Source: a virus. From it: a DNA stretch of 22,027 bases. This document shows positions 1 through 5,410 of the stretch, piece by piece. The stretch is taken from positions 1 through 22,027 of the IMG/VR virus record IMGVR_UViG_3300006100_000091; one strand, written 5' to 3'. The notes beneath the pieces were generated by a model, which was given only the letters and a program-made list of their open reading frames with translations, had not been told where the DNA came from and did not search any database. Within the stretch, counting starts at the first letter, position 1, and each line of letters begins with the position of its first letter. Both the position numbers and the translations under genes were made by a program.

Positions 1-10
1 AGATTGTAAA

Positions 11-331
11 ATGAGAGTATGGAAAAAAATCTATATTCCATATTATACCCCTGAGCCTGAGCGCGAATTTAAGCGCAAAGACGGAACAACCATGACGGGC
101 AAGGAATTTAAAAAAATCCGGCGCACGTTTGGTTTATCGCAAGAAGCTATGGGTAGAACTTTAGCAGTGCCTCCGGCGCGTTATTCTCGCAGGTGCGTAG
201 CTTATTGGGAAGATGGTAAAAACAAAATCCCGCCCGCTGTAGAATTGCTCATGCTGATTTTTAGAGAGCGATTTGTTTTAATCCCCTCCAAAACTAAACA
301 TCGCTTCACCCGGACGGATGTAAGTCCTTAA
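11..331 (+). CDS. Helix-turn-helix (XRE-like) DNA-binding protein
   Basis: A 106-residue protein that I read as a small transcriptional regulator. Residues about 31-85 have the form of an XRE-type helix-turn-helix: a KEFKKIRR lead helix, the turn FGLSQEAMG, and a later helix with VAYWEDGKNKIPP, the phrase that follows the recognition helix in many antitoxin-type and phage HTH proteins. The N-terminal 28 residues are basic and aromatic. Only ten bases precede the ATG in the window and no ribosome binding site is visible there; the true start may lie further left, or at Met28. It is convergent with the helicase gene and overlaps its 3' end by 54 bases, so residues about 90-106 are read antisense to the helicase tail. 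The regulated target is not visible. The DNA-binding role is fairly safe, the exact family is not. Confidence 0.7.
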   Translation: MRVWKKIYIPYYTPEPEREFKRKDGTTMTGKEFKKIRRTFGLSQEAMGRTLAVPPARYSRRCVAYWEDGKNKIPPAVELLMLIFRERFVLIPSKTKHRFTRTDVSP

Positions 332-1765
332 TTCCTTGTTATAATTCAAAGTATAATCCCCTGCCTGTCCTATGAAATAATCATCACGGGATTTTTGCAC
401 CCTTATCAAAGTTTCACCCTCTTTCGGCCTATGCACAACTATTCCTAGATCAGGCTTGTTGCTCCAGTGTGCAGAATCAGCAATGTCATAAAGCGTTGGT
501 ATTCCATCGTTATATTTATCTTTCCGTTTCATTTTTGAAGGGTGGGCGACAATCATCATGTGAACATTGTATTTGCGGGCAAATTTTTTTAGCTGCCTTA
601 TTGCAAAGCCCGTATATTCTGTTTGTGTCATCGGCCCCCTATCGTGTTCCATCTCATTCCAAGGATCGACGACAAACATATCCACCCCATGCCTTACAGC
701 AGCAGCAGCCATTTTTTCGAGCAACCAGCCTAAAGTTACCTCGTCATCAATATTAGGCACAATAAACCTGAACTTTTCATCCATCCATTTATCAGCGTGA
801 GCAATCTCATCCGGCTGGGCAAGTTTAGGCCGCATTCCTAGAATCAATGTTCTTAGATTGTGCTTATGGTGCGTCTGGGGCGTTTGTTCAAAACTGGCAA
901 AAGCAACCCTCCAGTTTGAATTTTTAGCAATGTCATAAGTGATAAAATTGATAAACGTGGTTTTACCATGCGAAGGAATACCCGTGACCACCGAAAAATC
1001 GGCTTTGCGTATGTTAATCGGTATCACGTCAAGTTTGTGGTACTCCTGAGGAGGTAAAGGAGCTAATTCACTCATTTTGTAAACGCCACTTACTTCCACC
1101 CACTCCGCTGCTGCAATCGTTTCTAAAACTAAATCCCTTCCACCCTTAAGATAAACTTCGTTCAAGTCTTTCGTTCCTGCCGGGTATTTTACCCATAAAC
1201 AACGGTGCTTTCCTAACCTTAGCGATAGATCATGCAACAGGTTTGCACCTGCCTTGTCACCGTCAGCACAAATCACTATTTCACCATTTGCGGGGAAACC
1301 ATCCAAATAAGAGTATTTAACGCTGTCAGCACCTACCCTACTGGAGGGTGCTCCATCTGGCACTGAGCAGGCAAAAAAACCGCATTGTAGGGCTATTAAA
1401 CAATCCATCTCCCCCTCAGTGATGATTAAACGGCTATTAGGGGAGTTTTGCCAGTCGGTGATTGCGTTTTGATTGTAAAAACACTTAACCGCATCTTTTT
1501 GTTGAGTAAATTGCTTTTCGCCAGACAAAGTGCGAAATTTGCTGTTGACGTGTTCTTCGCCAATAAAGAAAGGAATTTCAATACATTCACCACCTGTAAG
1601 TTGACTTGAACTTCTCCACCCAAGCCGCGTTGCTAGTTCGAGGTCTATTCCCCTGTTCTCTAGCAATTCCGCTGCTTTCTGAGTGAGAACCCCCGCTGTA
1701 TCCGCAGTGGTGGCAGTTGAAAATGAAGCTTTGTCCATCGAGGGTGACTGAGAGGCATCGGTCAT
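278..1765 (-). CDS. Phage primase-helicase, Toprim plus RecA-like helicase (T7 gp4 type)
   Basis: A 495-residue replication protein expected to prime and unwind DNA at the phage fork. The Toprim fold spans about residues 110-200: the conserved glutamate is E117 in ITEGEMD and the acidic pair is D168/D170 in ADGDKAG. Residues about 250-495 are a DnaB/Twinkle-like helicase with Walker A GIPSHGKT at 262-269 and a Walker B-like strand ending in VVDPWNEME near 360. The sequence from V26 (VLTQKAAELLENRGI) is the linker that normally follows a primase zinc ribbon; the first 25 residues are low-complexity and read the zinc-ribbon codons out of frame. The start is supported by AAGGAG eight bases before the ATG, inside the upstream ORF. 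This resembles T7, where a full-length and a short helicase-only form are made from one region. The zinc ribbon lies in the overlapping ORF in another frame. Confidence 0.9.
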   Translation of the reverse strand: MTDASQSPSMDKASFSTATTADTAGVLTQKAAELLENRGIDLELATRLGWRSSSQLTGGECIEIPFFIGEEHVNSKFRTLSGEKQFTQQKDAVKCFYNQNAITDWQNSPNSRLIITEGEMDCLIALQCGFFACSVPDGAPSSRVGADSVKYSYLDGFPANGEIVICADGDKAGANLLHDLSLRLGKHRCLWVKYPAGTKDLNEVYLKGGRDLVLETIAAAEWVEVSGVYKMSELAPLPPQEYHKLDVIPINIRKADFSVVTGIPSHGKTTFINFITYDIAKNSNWRVAFASFEQTPQTHHKHNLRTLILGMRPKLAQPDEIAHADKWMDEKFRFIVPNIDDEVTLGWLLEKMAAAAVRHGVDMFVVDPWNEMEHDRGPMTQTEYTGFAIRQLKKFARKYNVHMMIVAHPSKMKRKDKYNDGIPTLYDIADSAHWSNKPDLGIVVHRPKEGETLIRVQKSRDDYFIGQAGDYTLNYNKELRTYIRPGEAMFSFGGD

Positions 1766-1862
1766 TTTTGTTTCTCCTTGTGTGAGAGCATTTAGGGCAA
1801 ATTGTTTTGTTATTTCCTTGCCTTAGGTTAAAAGTAATTCCAAAATCTGATGGTTTTTTCAT
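1587..1862 (-). CDS. Primase zinc-ribbon domain ORF, out of frame with the helicase
   Basis: A 91-residue ORF with the zinc-binding module of a T7 gp4-like primase: CPKC near residues 19-22 and CHHCGYSGG near 47-55, with the extra cysteine RCLSV between. This module recognises the priming trinucleotide. I start it at the ATG at 1862, which overlaps the stop of the upstream DUF6291 gene as ATGA, rather than at 1928, which would add 22 residues without family character. After CGYSGG the frame runs on for about 36 residues that look unrelated to primases. The expected continuation (VLTQKAAELLENRGI) is in the +1 frame in the helicase ORF. Either the domain is a separate short protein, or a +1 slip at the G run 1690-1694 gives a fused product of about 527 residues, or the read has one extra G. 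Confidence 0.75.
   Translation of the reverse strand: MKKPSDFGITFNLRQGNNKTICPKCSHTRRNKNDRCLSVTLDGQSFIFNCHHCGYSGGSHSESSGIAREQGNRPRTSNAAWVEKFKSTYRW
1688..1697 (-). other. Candidate +1 frameshift site joining zinc ribbon to helicase
   Basis: On the minus strand the zinc-ribbon frame reads AGC GGG GGT T. A ribosome slipping one base forward on the run of five G would next read GTT CTC ACT, giving CGYSG followed by VLTQKAAELL, a natural junction for this protein family. Removing one G from the run (1690-1694) would have the same effect, so a homopolymer error in the sequence is the main alternative. I see no in-frame stop or rare codon at the site that would force slippage. Confidence 0.45.
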
Positions 1863-2494
1863 AACAGATAACTCGGTGATTGATTGCGTTTTTTCTTGAT
1901 AAAGTCTATCGTTCTTTCCCAACCCCACCGCCTAAAAGCTATGTCAAAATGCTCGTATTTGTAATTGTATTGGGCGCAAGCTAAACGAAATTCCTCAATG
2001 AGAATTGGCAGATCACTAACTGCAATGCCATATTTTTTGCAAACTGATGTCAGGTCGTGGGTTTCTAATTTTCCCCTTTTCAATTCCCACTCCGTAAGAG
2101 TCATCTTCTTACTACTACCTTTATTAATTTTTTCTTTCTTACTTCCTTTATCATTATCATTATCATTATCACTATCACTATGGGCATGTTTTGGTACAAT
2201 CTGGTACCCACTGGTACCCACTGGATGCGACTGGATGCGACTGGTAATTTCTTCTTTCCACCTACTTAACGCATTGTTTTTATTTCTTTTGCATATTGCA
2301 TCATACCTTTCGCAATCCCTGTCCATCTGATTTTTGAAGTTGATAAACAAAGCCTTTAGTACACCAGAAAGTTGCACATTTCCGGTTTCATTGTACAATT
2401 TAATTGCTTTGAAAAGTTGCCCAGCTTGCGCGTCATCAAGTTCATCAAGAGCGCTTAATGAATCGACATAAAGAATAAATGATTTTTTGGTCAT
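1859..2494 (-). CDS. DUF6291-like phage replication protein
   Basis: A 211-residue protein placed directly before the primase-helicase. Residues 1-70 (KKSFILYVDSLSAL, then DELDDAQAGQLFKAI) match the N-terminal DUF6291 type found in phage replication modules. A charged linker at about 90-130 contains SDSDNDNDND and lysine-rich stretches. The C-terminal part (about 132-211) is helical, with aromatic FDIAFRRWGWER, and could contact DNA or the helicase. By position it corresponds to the initiator or helicase-loader slot of other phages, which is inference. The start has AAGGGAAAG just upstream. It overlaps the zinc-ribbon ORF by four bases (ATGA). The gene carries two repeat arrays, one out of codon phase, which suggest that the replication origin lies inside it. 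Confidence 0.75.
   Translation of the reverse strand: MTKKSFILYVDSLSALDELDDAQAGQLFKAIKLYNETGNVQLSGVLKALFINFKNQMDRDCERYDAICKRNKNNALSRWKEEITSRIQSHPVGTSGYQIVPKHAHSDSDNDNDNDKGSKKEKINKGSSKKMTLTEWELKRGKLETHDLTSVCKKYGIAVSDLPILIEEFRLACAQYNYKYEHFDIAFRRWGWERTIDFIKKKRNQSPSYLL
2148..2183. repeat. TTATCA hexamer array, AT-rich
   Basis: Four perfect TTATCA units (2148-2171) are followed by CTATCA and a degenerate CTATGG. The period is two codons and encodes the alternating D/N/S stretch in the linker of the DUF6291 protein. Upstream, 2113-2150, is a pyrimidine-rich and T-rich run. The block lies beside the 10-bp iterons and is what one would expect of a DNA-unwinding element, but it could be simple low-complexity coding DNA. 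Confidence 0.7.
2191..2250. repeat. Six 10-bp iteron-like repeats inside the replication gene
   Basis: Six consecutive decamers start with YTGG: TTGGTACAAT, CTGGTACCCA twice, CTGGATGCGA twice, and CTGGTAATTT. The middle four form two perfect tandem pairs. The period of 10 is not a multiple of three, so the encoded peptide (ITSRIQSHPVGTSGYQIVPK) is not repetitive; the repetition belongs to the DNA. About one turn per unit puts all sites on one helix face. Iterons inside an initiator gene next to an AT-rich tract are the layout of the lambda origin in gene O. I therefore read this as a probable origin; binding by the encoded protein is inference. Confidence 0.7.
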
Positions 2495-2526
2495 AATCTT
2501 TCCCTTCTTTCCCTGTAAAAAGTAGT

Positions 2527-2590
2527 AGTGGGGGCGCTTCCATCCGGGAAAGGATTGATTGAAGCATTACGGAGCAACCCGCCCCCCACT
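2527..2590 (-). ncRNA. Structured 5' leader of the replication operon
   Basis: In the RNA made from the promoter at 2615-2642, AGTGGGGGGCG (2590-2580) can pair with CGCCCCCACT (2536-2527), with one extra G. Inside, GCTTC pairs with GAAGC and ATCC with GGAT, giving a long irregular hairpin about 33 bases before the gene start. A short T5 tract follows at 2516-2520. It could be an attenuator, a stability element or a regulator binding site. No known riboswitch class is recognised. Confidence 0.4.
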
Positions 2591-2614
2591 GTATCTAACC
2601 GATACGACTGCGAC

Positions 2615-2642
2615 AGTATATTTACGGAATCCTTACGGTCAA
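2615..2642 (-). promoter_or_regulatory. Promoter of the DUF6291/primase operon with TTACGG repeats
   Basis: On the minus strand, TTGACC (2642-2637) and TATACT (2620-2615) are separated by 16 bases, close to the sigma70 consensus. Transcription would start near 2608 and leave a leader of about 115 bases. On the plus strand TTACGG occurs at 2622 and 2633, exactly 11 bases apart within this promoter, and again at 2567 and 2663, which suggests an operator. Confidence 0.6.
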
Positions 2643-2645
2643 GGC

Positions 2646-2672
2646 AAAAAAGAACCCCCTTTTTACGGGGGG
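2646..2672 (-). terminator. Rho-independent terminator after the HNH gene
   Basis: On the minus strand CCCCCC, a seven-base loop GTAAAAA and GGGGG form a short GC-only hairpin, followed at once by TTCTTTTTT. It lies 25 bases after the stop of the HNH gene and just before the next leftward promoter, so it separates the two leftward units. Confidence 0.75.
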
Positions 2673-2696
2673 CCAAGTAGTCACAAGGGAGGTGTA

Positions 2697-2981
2697 TTAA
2701 TACGGCAAACAGCGTATAATATCAGCAACTTTTTCTAATAATTCATCCTCTGACCAGTATTTTTGTTGCCATGCTTTGCGTCCTAAAGTGTGGATACCTT
2801 CACGGCCTTGATGGTGAAAGTGACACAAGGGAAGAACTTTCAATTCGTTTTTACGTCCTCCGGCCCCTGTTTTAGCGTGATGTACGCTAGCAGGGGTACG
2901 TTCGCCCATTTTTAGCAAACAAACGATACAGCCTATGTCCCTGACTAATGCCTGATGCTTTTTTTCTGCAACAGTCACCAT
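2697..2981 (-). CDS. HNH nuclease, Ref-like
   Basis: A 94-residue nuclease of the compact HNH/Ref type. Visible features are the zinc-like pair GCIVC (residues about 17-21), the HNH core SVHHAKTG (about 32-39), then LPLCHFHHQGREGIH (about 49-63) and the terminal helix YWSEDELLEKVADII. This order (CxxC, HH, CxxHH, GxxGxH) is that of the P1 Ref family and its many phage relatives, which cut DNA in recombination-dependent settings. It overlaps the end of the VRR-NUC gene by seven bases. Together the two make a nuclease pair beside the replication genes, probably for processing recombination or replication intermediates. A Ref-like role is family inference; the HNH call is strong. Confidence 0.85.
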   Translation of the reverse strand: MVTVAEKKHQALVRDIGCIVCLLKMGERTPASVHHAKTGAGGRKNELKVLPLCHFHHQGREGIHTLGRKAWQQKYWSEDELLEKVADIIRCLPY

Positions 2982-3301
2982 TGCTTTGCCAATATCTGCC
3001 CTTTAAGGCGCTCTAATTCAGAAACGTCATCTCTGCAAACAATGTACAGTCCTTTGTTTTTTTCTACAATCAGCTTGCGTCTTACCTGATCGTCCGAAAG
3101 AGGATTAGATTTTACCTTGCATTCAACTTCTACCCACCTTCCAAAAGGTGTCAGCGCAGTAATATCCCCAAGCCCCTTTTTACCAAAACGTATGTAATGG
3201 CCTTTGTCTGTTTTAATTGCGCCAGTGTTTTGCCTAATGACATCACAGCCCCACAAACAGAGAAGCTGAATACATGCGGCAACTAATTGGCTCTCGCTCA
3301 T
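2975..3301 (-). CDS. VRR-NUC domain nuclease
   Basis: A 108-residue stand-alone VRR-NUC protein of the PD-(D/E)XK superfamily, a class of structure-specific nucleases often encoded in phage replication modules. Visible elements are the N-terminal helix SESQLVAACIQLL, the basic strand RQNTGAIK, the substrate loop RFGKKGLGDITAL with the catalytic aspartate, and WVEVECKVK, which carries the E-x-K metal-binding core, followed by the helix LSDDQVRRKLIVEKN and the strand GLYIVCRD. Its length is typical for the single-domain phage form. Its ATG overlaps the stop of the ribbon-helix-helix gene (ATGA) and its end overlaps the HNH start, so the three are co-translated. Confidence 0.9.
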   Translation of the reverse strand: MSESQLVAACIQLLCLWGCDVIRQNTGAIKTDKGHYIRFGKKGLGDITALTPFGRWVEVECKVKSNPLSDDQVRRKLIVEKNKGLYIVCRDDVSELERLKGQILAKQW

Positions 3302-3441
3302 TTCTTTTCGCTCAATAAATACTCTTTAACCAGCACATCGCGTATATATTGTGCAGGGGTGGTTTTGTTGCGCGAAACAATTTTATCCAGCCATTTTTTC
3401 ATGTCGTCGTCTAAAAAAGTTTGCACTCGATGGTTAAACAT
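3298..3441 (-). CDS. Small ribbon-helix-helix (Arc/CopG-like) protein
   Basis: A 47-residue protein. It begins MFNHRVQTFLDDDMKKWLDK, a strand with alternating basic and hydrophobic residues, then two helices (DDMKKWLDKIVSRN and TPAQYIRDVLVKEYLL) separated by a short turn: the layout of an Arc/CopG ribbon-helix-helix dimer. The ATG at 3441 is preceded by GGAG at a spacing of six bases. It is the first gene of the leftward unit and stops within the VRR-NUC start (ATGA). Such proteins usually repress their own promoter, and the divergent promoter region with the palindrome at 3495-3508 lies immediately upstream, so it is the prime candidate for controlling the early switch. The regulatory target is inference. 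Confidence 0.75.
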   Translation of the reverse strand: MFNHRVQTFLDDDMKKWLDKIVSRNKTTPAQYIRDVLVKEYLLSEKK

Positions 3442-3461
3442 TATTTTCTCCAAAAATTGAT

Positions 3462-3489
3462 TTGACAGCTAGATTCTATCTGATACATT
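3462..3489 (+). promoter_or_regulatory. Rightward early promoter
   Basis: A perfect TTGACA (3462-3467) is followed after 16 bases by TACATT (3484-3489), which is preceded by TGA, an extended -10. It points toward the 53-residue membrane protein and the accessory/recombination operon. The expected start point near 3496 lies on the palindrome at 3495-3508. Confidence 0.65.
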
Positions 3490-3501
3490 CCGTGTTGTAA
3501 A
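3473..3501 (-). promoter_or_regulatory. Leftward promoter of the RHH/VRR-NUC/HNH unit
   Basis: On the minus strand TTTACA (3501-3496) and TAGAAT (3478-3473) are separated by 17 bases; each has one mismatch to the sigma70 consensus. It would give a leader of about 25 bases before the ATG at 3441. It lies face to face with the rightward promoter, and the two overlap by about 17 bases. Confidence 0.6.
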
Positions 3502-3508
3502 GTTACAA
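3495..3508. promoter_or_regulatory. Palindromic operator between divergent promoters
   Basis: TTGTAA-AG-TTACAA is a perfect inverted repeat covering the leftward -35 and the expected rightward start point, so one bound dimer could block both. A second, wider inverted repeat, GTGTTGT (3492-3498) with ACAACAC (3521-3527), encloses it. The likely binder is the adjacent ribbon-helix-helix protein or the helix-turn-helix protein at 11-331. Confidence 0.5.
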
Positions 3509-3538
3509 AACGATAATAACACAACACAAGGTGATAAC

Positions 3539-3700
3539 ATGGATAATGATTCTCTCATAGGATTTTTGTTTGGTTTGGTAATTGGGGTATTTCTTACCCT
3601 GATAGTTATTGTTGCTATTAGAGAGCAAGATTTAGATGCTTGCCGCAAAGAACATAACGTTTATTTTTGCAAAACCGTGACTGTTGTAGGTAAGCCATGA
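3539..3700 (+). CDS. Small single-span membrane protein, first gene of the rightward operon
   Basis: A 53-residue protein not recognised by family. Residues about 6-27 form one strong transmembrane segment (LIGFLFGLVIGVFLTLIVIV), followed by a short polar tail with two cysteines (DACRKEH and YFCKT). AAGGTG precedes the ATG by five bases. The stop overlaps the next ATG (CCATGA). It is the first product of the rightward promoter, a position that in many phages holds host-takeover or superinfection-exclusion proteins; that role is only a positional guess. Confidence 0.6.
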   Translation: MDNDSLIGFLFGLVIGVFLTLIVIVAIREQDLDACRKEHNVYFCKTVTVVGKP

Positions 3701-4401
3701 ACGAACAAGTAGATAACGCCATTGGTGGATTTATGGGGGATGCCTCGAAAGAGGGCGGGAAATTCTGTGCAGACGTTGGTAAACTTGCCGTAGCACCATC
3801 CCCCACCCAAACCACTGACCGCGAGGCGTTTAAAAAGGCAAATCAACGTGGCAAAGAAATTGCAGAGCAGTCTATTGAAAAATCTTTTGGCCTAAGTCCT
3901 AATTTTACCAAACGTGAAAGAAGAATGGCTAATGCTATTTTGTATTTGCAAGCCGCCCGCGCTGAATCAGATGAGGAGATTGAGAAGTTAAAGCATGAAA
4001 TTGACGAGCAATGCCGCATTAACGGAATGGGCGGTGAGCGTGAATTAAGTCTGATGGCGCAAATTGAACGGCTGAAAAGCGAAATCAATGAAGTAAAATA
4101 CGACGAGGACGACTGTTATGAGGAAATTCAGCGGATGAGGCATGGGATTAGAAACGCATTGTACCCCAAAGGCATTAAACATCCGCAACAAAGCGAATGG
4201 AAATGGATGCTTGAAAAAATCGCTGAACAAACAAAAGAAATCGAACGTCTGAAGCGGGTGGTTGATGCTGCAAAAGCTATCTTGCCTTATGCTGATGCCA
4301 TTATTTGTTATGCCTCGACTATGGATGAACACGAGCCTAATCGTCTAGTTTTTAATTTAGGGGAAGCCCTAAAAGCCGCAGAAAAGGAGAGCGCGAAATG
4401 A
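3697..4401 (+). CDS. Coiled-coil phage accessory protein
   Basis: A 234-residue protein of unknown function. The N-terminal 45 residues contain glycine- and proline-rich stretches. Residues about 80-215 are dominated by heptad-like helices (SDEEIEKLKHEIDEQ, LMAQIERLKSEINEV, IAEQTKEIERLKRVV), so a dimeric coiled coil is likely. Similar mosaic proteins are common in the early left-arm operons of lambda-like and related phages. It overlaps the previous gene by four bases and the next by four (ATGA), which indicates tight translational coupling. No enzymatic motif is seen. Confidence 0.65.
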   Translation: MNEQVDNAIGGFMGDASKEGGKFCADVGKLAVAPSPTQTTDREAFKKANQRGKEIAEQSIEKSFGLSPNFTKRERRMANAILYLQAARAESDEEIEKLKHEIDEQCRINGMGGERELSLMAQIERLKSEINEVKYDEDDCYEEIQRMRHGIRNALYPKGIKHPQQSEWKWMLEKIAEQTKEIERLKRVVDAAKAILPYADAIICYASTMDEHEPNRLVFNLGEALKAAEKESAK

Positions 4402-5261
4402 GCGAGGAATCTAAACACACCGCCGACACCAGCGTCGTTGAGTTGGTGAGGGAGTTGCGGGAAGCTTTGGTTGAAACAGTGGATTGGGCCGGGACTGTTA
4501 ATGGCTACACCAACGCGAGACAATATGCGTTTCCTTTTGTTGCCAAAGCCGACGCATTCCTAGCCAGCGCACCGGAAGCAAAAGATGAAAGGCCAATTAC
4601 CGAGGATGGCCGCCCAATTTTTGGGGATGGTAGCGCATGGGATATTAGAAGCTATTTGCTTGGTATCGAGCAAGCAAAACCGGAGTTGAGCGAGGATGAG
4701 CGCATACGAGTTGAAGAAATAACAATGTCGAAACTTCAAAGCTTTTTAAAAATAAATAATACACGAGTACGACAAACAGCGGAAGGGCAAGCATCAGTGA
4801 ACTTTGCGATCGATAACTTAAAACAATTAGTACCTGATCAAGCATTTGAACTGGAGAACTACGTAAACCAATTGATTTATGCGGTTACAAGTAACTCTAA
4901 AAATATGAATTCTGATAACTTACAAGAAGCGGCGCGCGCGGCTTTGAGAATATTGCCTGAAACAAGTCGAGAACCCAAATTAGCAAAGTCTGCTATTAGT
5001 GCTATGGCTCGCACGATCGTCTTTTTAGCACCTCCCGAAAGATTGCGCGCTGTAAAGACAATTCTGGAAATTTCACTTAGTGATGGAATTGCATTAGAGA
5101 CTAAAGAGCGATTGGCTAGTGTAGGGCTCGCAGTTGCCCCAACGTTAGATCAGGCGGGATTGGAGCAAATTATTCGTGATTTAAGACCCAAGCTGCGTTC
5201 AAATGAAAAAATATCTCCAAGCCTAGCACAAATAATTTCCTTAGCCACTTCACGCATTTAA
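4398..5261 (+). CDS. Early accessory protein with a helical-repeat C-terminal half, possible fusion
   Basis: A 287-residue protein of unknown function made of two unlike parts. Residues 1 to about 80 (VVELVRELREALVETVDWAG, later AFLASAPEAKDERPITEDG) look like the short mosaic proteins of phage early operons. From about residue 90 on, the composition changes to a purely helical, leucine- and alanine-rich array (ELENYVNQLIYAV, LQEAARAALRIL, LAKSAISAMARTIVF, RLRAVKTILEI) suggestive of an ARM/HEAT-like repeat or a bundle. No membrane segment or catalytic motif is visible. It starts within the stop of the preceding gene. Confidence 0.6.
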   Translation: MSEESKHTADTSVVELVRELREALVETVDWAGTVNGYTNARQYAFPFVAKADAFLASAPEAKDERPITEDGRPIFGDGSAWDIRSYLLGIEQAKPELSEDERIRVEEITMSKLQSFLKINNTRVRQTAEGQASVNFAIDNLKQLVPDQAFELENYVNQLIYAVTSNSKNMNSDNLQEAARAALRILPETSREPKLAKSAISAMARTIVFLAPPERLRAVKTILEISLSDGIALETKERLASVGLAVAPTLDQAGLEQIIRDLRPKLRSNEKISPSLAQIISLATSRI

Positions 5262-5281
5262 CCCACATATTGAGGCATTCG

Positions 5282-5410
5282 ATGTATCTCGTTAGTTTGC
5301 ATTCACAAAAGAGCGGAACCGGAAAAGCGAGCGTGCGCGAGGGGGATTGCGTGCTTACCCACTGGATGCCACTACCAGCGCCACCAGCAGCGCAGAAAGA
5401 GGGGGCGTGA
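5282..5410 (+). CDS. Short DUF551-like protein
   Basis: A 42-residue ORF beginning MYLVSLHSQ and carrying VREGDCVLTHWMPLPAPP at its end. The phrase THWMPLPxPP is the C-terminal signature of DUF551 proteins of phage early operons. The usual longer N-terminal body (a GWI..P.DG..VL type sequence) is missing, so this is a shortened version or a remnant. GAGG lies seven bases before the ATG, and the stop is shared with the next start (TGATG), so it is probably still translated and needed for coupling. Confidence 0.55.
   Translation: MYLVSLHSQKSGTGKASVREGDCVLTHWMPLPAPPAAQKEGA

Noticed and set aside
1863-1928. Longer start for the zinc-ribbon ORF
   Set aside because: The extra 22 residues are the shifted reading of the end of the DUF6291 gene; the ATG at 1862 overlaps that stop as ATGA.
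2148-2250. CRISPR-like array
   Set aside because: The units are 6 and 10 bases long with no spacers, so this is not a CRISPR array; iteron and AT-rich arrays explain it better.
1965-2330. Rightward 121-residue ORF with a serine/leucine repeat
   Set aside because: It is the reverse reading of the D/N linker and the hexamer array in the replication gene; its repeat is an artefact of that DNA.
2491-2676. A 61-residue leftward ORF ending in ATGA with the DUF6291 gene
   Set aside because: It runs through the terminator, the promoter and the folded leader; its peptide has no family character and no ribosome binding site. I treat the region as regulatory.
5347-5409. Upstream TTG start for the gene at 5410
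   Set aside because: It would read the DUF551 codons out of frame; the ATG at 5410 has the ribosome binding site.
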